A stretch of DNA of 64,000 nucleotides from positions 215,172,373 to 215,236,372 of the forward strand of contig CP136061.1 of assembly GCA_032622095.1 (NCBI GenBank). Direction: 5' to 3'. Shown here piece after piece: positions 35,101-47,100 of this stretch. The position numbers were made by a program, and so were the translations under genes. Numbering within the stretch: position 1 is the stretch's first letter; the number at the start of each line of letters is the position of its first letter. Below the pieces are notes generated by a model that ran no database searches, was not told where the DNA came from, and saw only the letters and a list, made by a program, of their open reading frames with translations. Source of the DNA: Siphonodentalium dalli (taxonomy: Eukaryota > Mollusca > Scaphopoda > Gadilida > Siphonodentaliidae).

Positions 35101-38100
35101 CATCTTGATAGTGTAACGACACCTTAACCCTTTACCCAACAAACCGGCCAAATAAAGCTGCAACAGCCTAAATTATCTTGGGTCTGTCTCAATAAAACCA
35201 TACAAATATGGATATCATTGCAACCGGCTCATTGACCACATTGTGATGGTTACAGTTATGCCCTGTGCCAATGCATTCTCTTATATATGCGAGTCGACCA
35301 TAGGTCGCCTCGCATATATAAGAGAATGCATTGGCCTAAACAAAATCTTTTTCTTAACACTTTTTACCATTTTTTCTTACATTCTTTAACAATTTTATAA
35401 TTTTTAATGTGTTAAGCCAATGCATTCTCTTATATATGCGAGGCGACCTATGGTCGACTCGCATATATAAGAGAATGCATTGGCACAGGGCCGTTCTGTT
35501 GGGTAAAGGGTTATATGGTAAGCCTGATTTTAAGTCCCTAACGAATAGGATAGGATAGGATAATTTATTTACAATATACATGAATTATACAATGGCAGAA
35601 ATACATAATAAGGCAAAGCAGTATATTGTCGGGGGTAGCCTATAGCCCTATCGGGCTGTCTTCCTGCTACCCCCAGTCCAGAACATTGCGTGTACCATCG
35701 GAACCATTATTATACCCATTTTTTTTAAAGTGCGGTGTACTGTTTTGTACCTGTCCGTCCGTGTGACGAGCCGTGCGTCCAACCGTCCGTCCGATGTCTG
35801 TTCATGTCATAATTTGAACAGTATAGTGTTCAGATCTCAATGAAATTAGGTTTGGATGTTCACTACTATGAGGAAATTCAATGGAGGGTTCAGTCGTTTT
35901 GTTCGGACTTTCCACTCTAGAGTTATTCATCTGTGCTTATCTGGAAATGTTGGCTTTTTGGTCTGTCCAATGTCTGTTCAGACCATACCTTGAAACAGTA
36001 GTGCTCGGATCACAATGAAAATTTGGTATGGCTGTTCACTGCTATGAGGACAACCAATATAGACGGTTCAATCGTTTTGTTCGGGTTTTCCCATTATAGA
36101 GTTGTTCATCTTTGTTTTTATGGAAATGTTAGCTTTTTGATCCGTCCGATATCTCTTCGGGCCATAACTTGAACAGTAATCTCGGGTCTCAATGAAATTC
36201 GGTATGGATGTTCACACTATATGAGGACATTCAATGGCGTGTTCAATCATTTTGTTTACGTTTTTCGTTCTTTTGTTCTTCATCTTTGTTCATCTAAAAA
36301 TGCTGATGTTTTGGTCCATCTGTCTGAGTATATTAATCGTAGGTTATAGGTATGCCTATGTCTATGAGGTATGCCACAAGGGTGTATGTACCGAACGACA
36401 GCCCATCTCTTGTCCGAACTGAGCACGGATGTTGAGTGATCGTCTGAACGATAAAACAAGTAACTTCGCCTGGTTTCCGTGACCTCCACATTTTCGTCGT
36501 CGACATTTAATATATATATAGAGAGGTTAAGCAAAATCACACTTCGCAATTTGCAGTTACAAATGTGTTGGCTTACTGTGGCCTATCATTCACCAGGTGT
36601 GGAAACTTGTTCACTATAGGGAAGGCAGGCAAATGATAGTTTTTGTCCGTCGGCATGAGTATCTCAGACATCATTTATCATATCTGAATTAAATTTGGTG
36701 TGGAGATTTATCAGCAGGAATACTTCAAATGCAACCAATGACACTGTTCGCCTTTCCGTTCCAGAATTAACCTTCTTTGTTTTTCTGGAAATAACGTGTT
36801 TTTATGTGTACCCATACCGTAGTATGGTACACATAGTGTCGACGTCCGGATTGACCACTCGTCGTTCGTTCGTTCGTTCATCCGTCCGTCTGTCATCTGT
36901 CTGTCGGGACATCCGTCTGTTTGTAGACACTTTACGCATGATAACTCAAACATTTTTATCCGATCGAGTTCGAATATGGGTCCGATCATATTTTTTACGG
37001 AGTTATTGCCCTTTTTGGACTTATAATTCACGCATGCTGCGATAACTCAAAAACAAAATTATCTGATCGAAACCAAATTTGGTATGTGAATTTATCAGTC
37101 CAAAATACAGATCGAGTTCGAATATGGGTTTGATCCGACATTTTTTTTAACGGAATTATGGCTCTATTTCGAAAAAAATAAATAATTATCATTGAATGTT
37201 ATGGATTTTAGCGTCCAAGCTGAACATAGCTAATCACTATCGCCAAGGTATGGGTTAAACATCTGCCGATCGTGATCGGCCTCTCGTTTATATTTTTTGT
37301 TTCGTCCTATATATACACCCATGTTTCCGGGCCTCAAAATATGGTGCTGGACATTTGCGGAATAAAGCTACCAGAGGGCGAATTTAGTTACGCTACCCAT
37401 CAAAGCAGCCTAGCGACACCAAATTCAACCATGGGACCTCATTCCGAATGGCCTCATCTGCTATGGTAGACCTATATATAGACACAGATTTAAGTTTCCA
37501 GATGGTGAAGAATTTAGATGGTGGTGTGCACCCACTGGGCACGTCGATTATGTATTGTGTCTGGGGATATAGAGATACTAAACTAAATAAGAAAAAGAAA
37601 CGTTCTTAAGAAGTTTCTTAAAGGAACTAAAAAAACATGTTAATTTGATAATAAAAATAGTCTCCAGAGAAGATGAGGCATAAGCAGAATGAGGTCCCCT
37701 TAGGGTGATTTTATTGATGCTAGTCCGCTGTGCTGTGTAGCTTCACTAAATTTAACAATTTTATAATTTTTAATGTGTTAAGCCAATGCATTCTCTTATA
37801 TATGCGAGGCGACCTGTGGTCGACTCGCATATATAAGAGAATGCATTGGCACAGGGTCGTTCTGTTGGGTAAAGGGTTAAATGGTAAGCCTGATTTTAAG
37901 TCCCTGACGAATAGGATAGGATAGGATAATTTATTTACAATATACATGAATTATACAATGGCAGAAATACATAATAAGGTAAAGCAGTATATTGTCGGGG
38001 GTAGCCTATAGCCCTATCGGGCTGTCTTCCTGCTACCCCCAGTCACGAACATTGCGTGTACCATCGGAACCATTATTATACCCATTTTTTTTAAAGTGCG

Positions 38101-41100
38101 GTGTACTGTTTTGCACCTGTCCGTCCGTGTGACGAGCCGTGCGTCCAACCGTCCGTCCGATGTCTGTTCATGTCATAATTTGAACAGTATAGTGTTCAGA
38201 TCTCAATGAAATTAGGTTTGGATGTTCACTACTATGAGGAAATTCAATGGAGGGTTCAGTCGTTTTGTTCGGACTTTCCACTCTAGAGTTATTCATCTGT
38301 GCTTATCTGGAAATGTTGGCTTTTTGGTCCGTCCAATGTCTGTTCAGGCCATACCTTGAAACAGTAGTGCTCGGATCACAATGAAAATTTGGTATGGCTG
38401 TTCACTGCTATGAGGACACCCAATATAGACGGTTAAATTCAATCGTTTTGTTCGGGTTTTCCCATTATAGAGTTGTTCATCTTTGTTTATATGGAAATGT
38501 TAGCTTTTTGATCCGTCCGATATCTCTTCGGACCATAACTTGAACAGTAATCTCGGGCCTCAATGAAATTCGGTATGGATGTTCACACTATATGAGGACA
38601 TTCAATGGCGTGTTCAATCATTTTGTTTAGGTTTTTCGTTCTTTTGTTCTTCATCTTTGTTCATCTAAAAATGCTGATGTTTTGGTCCATCTGTCTGAGT
38701 ATATTAATCGTAGGTTATAGTTATGCCTCTGCCTATGAGGTATGTCACAAGGGTGTATGTACCGAACGACAGCCCATCTCTTGTCCGAACTGAGCACGGA
38801 TGTTGAGTGATCGTCTGAACGATAAAATAAGTAACTTCGCCTGGTTTCCGTGACCTCCACATTTTCGTCGTCGACATTTAATATATATATAGAGAGGTTT
38901 AGCAAAATCACACTTCGCAATTTGCAGTTACAAATGTGTTGGCTTACTGTGGCCTATCATTCACCACAGACATGACAATTGGAACTTATTCGCTATTCCT
39001 TATTCCTTATTTTCAAAAATATCCTTTTCGACCGATTTGACGGCATGGTTGGGTGGCCCGCCCCAAATACCGCCTAGAAACACCCCGACCGCCCACCCAT
39101 CACCCCCGGGGGGTGCCACCCCGAGGGGGTGAAAATGGGGTATGGACCATTTTCGAGAACGGTAAGGATTTCGACCGATTTGACGGCATGAGTGGGTGGC
39201 CCGCCCCAAATACCACCTAGAAACACCCCCACCCCCCACACATCACCCCCGGAGGGTGCCACCCCGAGGGGGTGAAAATGGGGTATGGACCATTTTCGAG
39301 AACGGTAAGGATTTCGACCGATTTGACGGCATGGGTGGGTGGCCCGCCCCAAATACAAGAACACCCCCATGTTTCTAGGTGGTATTTGGGGCGGGCCACC
39401 CACCCATGCCGTCAAATCGGTCGAAATCCTTACCGTTCTCGAAAATGGTCCATACCCCATTTTCACCCCCTCGGTGTGGCACCCTCCGGGGGTGATGGGT
39501 GGGGTGGGGGTGTTTCTAGGTGGTATTTGGGGCGGGCCACCCACCTATGCCGTCAAATCGGTCGAAATCCTTACCGTTCTCGAAAATGGTCCATACCCCA
39601 TTTTCACCCCCTCGGGGTGGCACCCTCCGGTGGTGATGGGTGGGGGGTGGGGGTGTTTCTAGGTGGTATTTGGGGCGGGCCACCCACCCATGCCGTCAAA
39701 TCGGTCGAAATCCTTTCCGTTCTCGAAAATGGTCCATACCCCATTTTCACCCCTCGGGGTGGCACCCTCCGGGGGTGATGGGTGGGGGGTGGGGGTGTTT
39801 CTAGGTGGTATTTGGGGCGGGCGGGCCACCCACCCATGCCGTCAAATCGGTCGAAATCCTTACCGTTCTCGAAAATGGTCCATACCCCATTTTCACCCCC
39901 TCGGGGTGGCACCCTCCGGGGGTGATGGGTGGGGGTGGGGGTGTTTCTAGGTGGTATTTGGGGCGGGCCACCCACCCATGCCGTCAAATCGGTCGAAATC
40001 CTTACCGTTCTCGAAAATGGTCCATACCCCATTTTCACCCCTTCGGGGTGGCACCCTCCGGGGGTGATGGGTGGGGTGGGGGTGTTTCTATGTAGCATTT
40101 GGGGCGGGCCACCCACCCATGCCGTCAAATCGGTCGAAATCCTTACCGTTCTCGAAAATGGTCCATACCCCATTTTCACCCCCTCGGGGTGGCACCCTCC
40201 GGGGGTGATGGGTGGGGGTGTTTCTAGGTAGCATTTGGGGCGGGCCACCCACCCATGCCGTCAAATCGGTCGAAATCCTTACCGTTCTCGAAAATGGTCC
40301 ATACCCCATTTTCACCCCCTCGGGGTGGCACCCTCCGGGGGTGATGTGTGGGGGTGGGGGTGTTTCTAGGTGGTATATGGGGCGGGCCACCCACCCATGC
40401 CGTCAAATCGGTCGAAATCCTTACCGTTCTCGAAAATGGTCCATACCCCATTTTCACCCCCCTCGGGGTGGCACCCCCCGGGGGTGATGGGTGGGGGGTC
40501 GGGGTGTTTCTAGGCGGTATTTGGGGCGGGCCACCCAACCATGCCGTCAAATCGGTCGAAAAGGACATTTTTGAAAATAAGGAATAAGGAATAGGGAATA
40601 AGTTCCAATTGTCATGTCTGTTCATTCACCAGGTGTGGAAACTTGTTCACTATAGGGAAGGCAGGCAAATGATAGTTTTTGTCCGTCGGCATGAGTATCT
40701 CAGCCATCATTTATCGTATCTGAATTAAATTTGGTGTGAAGATTTGTCAGCAGGAATACGTCAAAAAGCATCCAATGACACTGTTCGCCTTTCCGTTCCA
40801 GAATTAACCTTCTTTGTTTTTCTGGAAATAACGTGTTTTTATGTGTACCCATACCATAGTATGGTACACATAGTGTCGACGTCCGAATTGACCACTCGTC
40901 GTTCGTTCGTTCATCCGTCCGTCCGTCTGTCTTCTGTCTGTCGGGACGTCCGTCTGTTCGTAGACACTTTACGCATGGTGCGATAACTCAAACATTTTTT
41001 ATCCGATCGAGTTCGAATATGGGTTCGATCCGATTTTTTACGTAGTTATGGCCCTTTTTGGACTTATAATTCACGCATGCTGCGATAACTCAAAAACAAA

Positions 41101-44100
41101 ATTATCTGATCGAAACCAAATTTGGTATGTGAGTTTATTAGTACAAAATACAGATCGAGTTCGAATATGGGTTTGATCCGACTTTTTTTTAACGGAATTA
41201 TGGCTCTATTTCGAAAGAAAAAAAGAGAAGAATTTTTTAATCTTTAAAGATTAACATTGAATGTTATGGATTTTAGCGTCCAAGCTGAACATAGCTAATC
41301 ACTATCGCCAAGGTATGGGTTAAACATCTGCCGATCGTGATCGGCCTCTCGTTTATATATTTTTTTCGTCCTACCCATGTTTCCGGGCCTCAAAATATGG
41401 TGCTGGACATTTGCGGAATAAGGCCACCAGAGGGCGAATTTAGTGACGCTACCCCTCAAAGCAGTCTAGCGACACCAAATTCAACCATGGGACCTCATTC
41501 CGAATGGCCTCATCTGCTATGGTAGACCTAGACACAGATTTAAGTTTCCAGATGATGAAGAATTTAGATGGTGGTGTGCACCCACTGGGCACGTCGATTA
41601 TGTATTGTGTCTGGGGATATAGAGATACTAAACTAAATAAGAAAAAGAAACGTTCTAAAGAAGTTTCTTAAAGGAACTAAAAAAACATGTAAATTTTATA
41701 ATAAAAATAGTCTCCAGAGAAGATGAGGCATAAGCAGAATGAGGTCCCCTTAGGGTGATTTTATTGATGCTAGTCCGCTGTGCTGTGTAGCTTCACTAAA
41801 TTCAACCTCTGAGGATCTCATTCTGCAAACGTCCGGCACCATATTTCGAGGCCTGCGTGTTTCAATTTTCCATAGTGAAGGTTTACCAGCACCCGATGTG
41901 CAACATCCAAGCCTGCAAATAGCGTGTCTGTCATTTGCAGAAAGAGGTCCCCCAGAGGGTGAATTTAGTGATTCTATTCCATACAGCGGGCTAGCATCAC
42001 CAAATTCACCCTCTGGGGACCTCATTCTGCTTAGGCCTCATCTTCTGGAAAGCAAATGCAACCAATGACACTGTTCGCCTTTCCGTTCCAGAATTAACCT
42101 TCTTTGTTTTTCTGGAAATAACGTGTTTTTATGTGTACCCATACCGTAGTATGGTACACATAGTGTCGACGTCCGGATTGACCACTCGTCGTTCGTTCGT
42201 TCGTTCATCCGTCCGTCTGTCATCTGTCTGTCGGGACATCCGTCTGTTTGTAGACACTTTACGCATGATAACTCAAACATTTTTATCCGATCGAGTTCGA
42301 ATATGGGTCCGATCATATTTTTTACGGAGTTATTGCCCTTTTTGGACTTATAATTCACGCATGCTGCGATAACTCAAAAACAAAATTATCTGATCGAAAC
42401 CAAATTTGGTATGTGAATTTATCAGTCCAAAATACAGATCGAGTTCGAATATGGGTTTGATCCGACATTTTTTTTAACGGAATTATGGCTCTATTTCGAA
42501 AAAAATAAATAATTATCATTGAATGTTATGGATTTTAGCGTCCAAGCTGAACATAGCTAATCACTATCGCCAAGGTATGGGTTAAACATCTGCCGATCGT
42601 GATCGGCCTCTCGTTTATATTTTTTGTTTCGTCCTATATATACACCCATGTTTCCGGGCCTCAAAATATGGTGCTGGACATTTGCGGAATAAAGCTACCA
42701 GAGGGCGAATTTAGTTACGCTACCCATCAAAGCAGCCTAGCGACACCAAATTCAACCATGGGACCTCATTCCGAATGGCCTCATCTGCTATGGTAGACCT
42801 ATATATAGACACAGATTTAAGTTTCCAGATGGTGAAGAATTTAGATGGTGGTGTGCACCCACTGGGCACGTCGATTATGTATTGTGTCTGGGGATATAGA
42901 GATACTAAACTAAATAAGAAAAAGAAACGTTCTTAAGAAGTTTCTTAAAGGAACTAAAAAAACATGTTAATTTGATAATAAAAATAGTCTCCAGAGAAGA
43001 TGAGGCATAAGCAGAATGAGGTCCCCTTAGGGTGATTTTATTGATGCTAGTCCGCTGTGCTGTGTAGCTTCACTAAATTTAACAATTTTATAATTTTTAA
43101 TGTGTTAAGCCAATGCATTCTCTTATATATGCGAGGCGACCTGTGGTCGACTCGCATATATAAGAGAATGCATTGGCACAGGGTCGTTCTGTTGGGTAAA
43201 GGGTTAAATGGTAAGCCTGATTTTAAGTCCCTGACGAATAGGATAGGATAGGATAATTTATTTACAATATACATGAATTATACAATGGCAGAAATACATA
43301 ATAAGGTAAAGCAGTATATTGTCGGGGGTAGCCTATAGCCCTATCGGGCTGTCTTCCTGCTACCCCCAGTCACGAACATTGCGTGTACCATCGGAACCAT
43401 TATTATACCCATTATTTTTAAAGTGCGGTGTACTGTTTTGCACCTGTCCGTCCGTGTGACGAGCCGTGCGTCCAACCGTCCGTCCGATGTCTGTTCATGT
43501 CATAATTTGAACAGTATAGTGTTCAGATCTCAATGAAATTAGGTTTGGATGTTCACTACTATGAGGAAATTCAATGGAGGGTTCAGTCGTTTTGTTCGGA
43601 CTTTCCACTCTAGAGTTATTCATCTGTGCTTATCTGGAAATGTTGGCTTTTTGGTCCGTCCAATGTCTGTTCAGGCCATACCTTGAAACAGTAGTGCTCG
43701 GATCACAATGAAAATTTGGTATGGCTGTTCACTGCTATGAGGACACCCAATATAGACGGTTAAATTCAATCGTTTTGTTCGGGTTTTCCCATTATAGAGT
43801 TGTTCATCTTTGTTTATATGGAAATGTTAGCTTTTTGATCCGTCCGATATCTCTTCGGACCATAACTTGAACAGTAATCTCGGGCCTCAATGAAATTCGG
43901 TATGGATGTTCACACTATATGAGGACATTCAATGGCGTGTTCAATCATTTTGTTTAGGTTTTTCGTTCTTTTGTTCTTCATCTTTGTTCATCTAAAAATG
44001 CTGATGTTTTGGTCCATCTGTCTGAGTATATTAATCGTAGGTTATAGTTATGCCTCTGCCTATGAGGTATGTCACAAGGGTGTATGTACCGAACGACAGC

Positions 44101-47100
44101 CCATCTCTTGTCCGAACTGAGCACGGATGTTGAGTGATCGTCTGAACGATAAAATAAGTAACTTCGCCTGGTTTCCGTGACCTCCACATTTTCGTCGTCG
44201 ACATTTAATATATATATAGAGAGGTTTAGCAAAATCACACTTCGCAATTTGCAGTTACAAATGTGTTGGCTTACTGTGGCCTATCATTCACCACAGACAT
44301 GACAATTGGAACTTATTCGCTATTCCTTATTCCTTATTTTCAAAAATATCCTTTTCGACCGATTTGACGGCATGGTTGGGTGGCCCGCCCCAAATACCGC
44401 CTAGAAACACCCCGACCGCCCACCCATCACCCCCGGGGGGTGCCACCCCGAGGGGGTGAAAATGGGGTATGGACCATTTTCGAGAACGGTAAGGATTTCG
44501 ACCGATTTGACGGCATGAGTGGGTGGCCCGCCCCAAATACCACCTAGAAACACCCCCACCCCCACACATCACCCCCGGAGGGTGCCACCCCGAGGGGGTG
44601 AAAATGGGGTATGGACCATTTTCGAGAACGGTAAGGATTTCGACCGATTTGACGGCATGGGTGGGTGGCCCGCCCCAAATACAAGAACACCCCCATGTTT
44701 CTAGGTGGTATTTGGGGCGGGCCACCCACCCATGCCGTCAAATCGGTCGAAATCCTTACCGTTCTCGAAAATGGTCCATACCCCATTTTCACCCCCTCGG
44801 TGTGGCACCCTCCGGGGGTGATGGGTGGGGTGGGGGTGTTTCTAGGTGGTATTTGGGGCGGGCCACCCACCTATGCCGTCAAATCGGTCGAAATCCTTAC
44901 CGTTCTCGAAAATGGTCCATACCCCATTTTCACCCCCTCGGGGTGGCACCCTCCGGTGGTGATGGGTGGGGGTGGGGGTGTTTCTAGGTGGTATTTGGGG
45001 CGGGCCACCCACCCATGCCGTCAAATCGGTCGAAATCCTTTCCGTTCTCGAAAATGGTCCATACCCCATTTTCACCCCTCGGGGTGGCACCCTCCGGGGG
45101 TGATGGGTGGGGGTGGGGGTGGGGGTGTTTCTAGGTGGTATTTGGGGCGGGCGGGCCACCCACCCATGCCGTCAAATCGGTCGAAATCCTTACCGTTCTC
45201 GAAAATGGTCCATACCCCATTTTCACCCCCCTCGGGGTGGCACCCTCCGGGGGTGATGGGTGGGGGTGGGGGTGTTTCTAGGTGGTATTTGGGGCGGGCC
45301 ACCCACCCATGCCGTCAAATCGGTCGAAATCCTTACCGTTCTCGAAAATGGTCCATACCCCATTTTCACCCCTTCGGGGTGGCACCCTCCGGGGGTGATG
45401 GGTGGGGTGGGGGTGTTTCTATGTAGCATTTGGGGCGGGCCACCCACCCATGCCGTCAAATCGGTCGAAATCCTTACCGTTCTCGAAAATGGTCCATACC
45501 CCATTTTCACCCCCTCGGGGTGGCACCCTCCGGGGGTGATGGGTGGGGGTGTTTCTAGGTAGCATTTGGGGCGGGCCACCCACCCATGCCGTCAAATCGG
45601 TCGAAATCCTTACCGTTCTCGAAAATGGTCCATACCCCATTTTCACCCCCTCGGGGTGGCACCCTCCGGGGGTGATGTGTGGGGGTGGGGGTGTTTCTAG
45701 GTGGTATATGGGGCGGGCCACCCACCCATGCCGTCAAATCGGTCGAAATCCTTACCGTTCTCGAAAATGGTCCATACCCCATTTTCACCCCCTCGGGGTG
45801 GCACCCCCCGGGGGTGATGGGTGGGGGGTCGGGGTGTTTCTAGGCGGTATTTGGGGCGGGCCACCCAACCATGCCGTCAAATCGGTCGAAAAGGACATTT
45901 TTGAAAATAAGGAATAAGGAATAGGGAATAAGTTCCAATTGTCATGTCTGTTCATTCACCAGGTGTGGAAACTTGTTCACTATAGGGAAGGCAGGCAAAT
46001 GATAGTTTTTGTCCGTCGGCATGAGTATCTCAGCCATCATTTATCGTATCTGAATTAAATTTGGTGTAAAGATTTGTCAGCAGGAATACGTCAAAAAGCA
46101 TCCAATGACACTGTTCGCCTTTCCGTTCCAGAATTAACCTTCTTTGTTTTTCTGGAAATAACGTGTTTTTATGTGTACCCATACCATAGTATGGTACACA
46201 TAGTGTCGACGTCCGAATTGACCACTCGTCGTTCGTTCGTTCATCCGTCCGTCCGTCTGTCTTCTGTCTGTCGGGACGTCCGTCTGTTCGTAGACACTTT
46301 ACGCATGGTGCGATAACTCAAACATTTTTTATCCGATCGAGTTCGAATATGGGTTCGATCCGATTTTTTACGTAGTTATGGCCCTTTTTGGACTTATAAT
46401 TCACGCATGCTGCGATAACTCAAAAACAAAATTATCTGATCGAAACCAAATTTGGTATGTGAGTTTATTAGTACAAAATACAGATCGAGTTCGAATATGG
46501 GTTTGATCCGACTTTTTTTTAACGGAATTATGGCTCTATTTCGAAAGAAAAAAAGAGAAGAATTTTTTAATCTTTAAAGATTAACATTGAATGTTATGGA
46601 TTTTAGCGTCCAAGCTGAACATAGCTAATCACTATCGCCAAGGTATGGGTTAAACATCTGCCGATCGTGATCGGCCTCTCGTTTATATATTTTTTTCGTC
46701 CTACCCATGTTTCCGGGCCTCAAAATATGGTGCTGGACATTTGCGGAATAAGGCCACCAGAGGGCGAATTTAGTGACGCTACCCCTCAAAGCAGTCTAGC
46801 GACACCAAATTCAACCATGGGACCTCATTCCGAATGGCCTCATCTGCTATGGTAGACCTAGACACAGATTTAAGTTTCCAGATGATGAAGAATTTAGATG
46901 GTGGTGTGCACCCACTGGGCACGTCGATTATGTATTGTGTCTGGGGATATAGAGATACTAAACTAAATAAGAAAAAGAAACGTTCTAAAGAAGTTTCTTA
47001 AAGGAACTAAAAAAACATGTAAATTTTATAATAAAAATAGTCTCCAGAGAAGATGAGGCATAAGCAGAATGAGGTCCCCTTAGGGTGATTTTATTGATGC

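Larger units (their letters stand above)
35387..37752. repeat. Duplicated module, un-inserted copy (~2.37 kb)
   Basis: From AACAATTTTATAATTTTTAA to GTGTAGCTTCACTAAATTTA. It recurs starting at 37753 with the 1,656-bp foldback element inserted. It contains, in order, half a TTAA MITE, a LINE-like tail (35541-35680), three ~177-bp tandem units, a divergent block with GCGATAACTCAAA, and CAGAGGGCGAATTTAG blocks. At 36587-36595 it keeps the empty insertion site CCTATCATTCACCAGGTGTG. Confidence 0.85.
38966..40621. mobile_element. 1,656-bp foldback (Mutator/FB-like) element, copy 1
   Basis: The termini ACAGACATGACAATTGGAAC and GTTCCAATTGTCATGTCTGT are perfect inverted repeats. The inversion continues, with few mismatches, through TATTCCTTATTCCTTATTTT into the repeat arrays, giving arms of about 400 bp. 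Flanked by TCATTCACC at 38957-38965 and 40622-40630. The empty site occurs once in the related module at about 36587-36595, which proves insertion. The interior holds about 2.3 units of a ~142-bp repeat in one orientation, a short junction near 39356-39370, then about 8.5 units in the other orientation. No transposase. Nine-bp duplications with tandem-repeat arms fit FB or MULE-like elements. Confidence 0.93.
36726..42052. repeat. Large tandem duplication, unit 1 (5,327 bp)
   Basis: From CAAATGCAACCAATGACACT to CCTCATCTTCTGGAAAGC. Matching positions in unit 2 lie at a constant +5,327, shifting to +5,330 after G-run length changes inside the foldback array. Only isolated substitutions were noticed (for example CCCATTTTTTTTAAAG against CCCATTATTTTTAAAG). 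It contains half a hairpin MITE (37754-37880), one LINE-like tail and one foldback element. Confidence 0.95.

Noticed and set aside
35541-35685. Assignment to a specific LINE clade
   Set aside because: Only a 3' tail with a (TCCTA)n end is present. Without an endonuclease or reverse transcriptase sequence the clade cannot be named.
39000-40625. Overlapping long open frames (up to 214 codons) on both strands in the foldback array
   Set aside because: All come from the 142-bp unit and exist in several frames at once. Unit lengths vary by non-multiples of 3, so no frame is conserved. The same applies to the 253-codon frame at 44665-45426.
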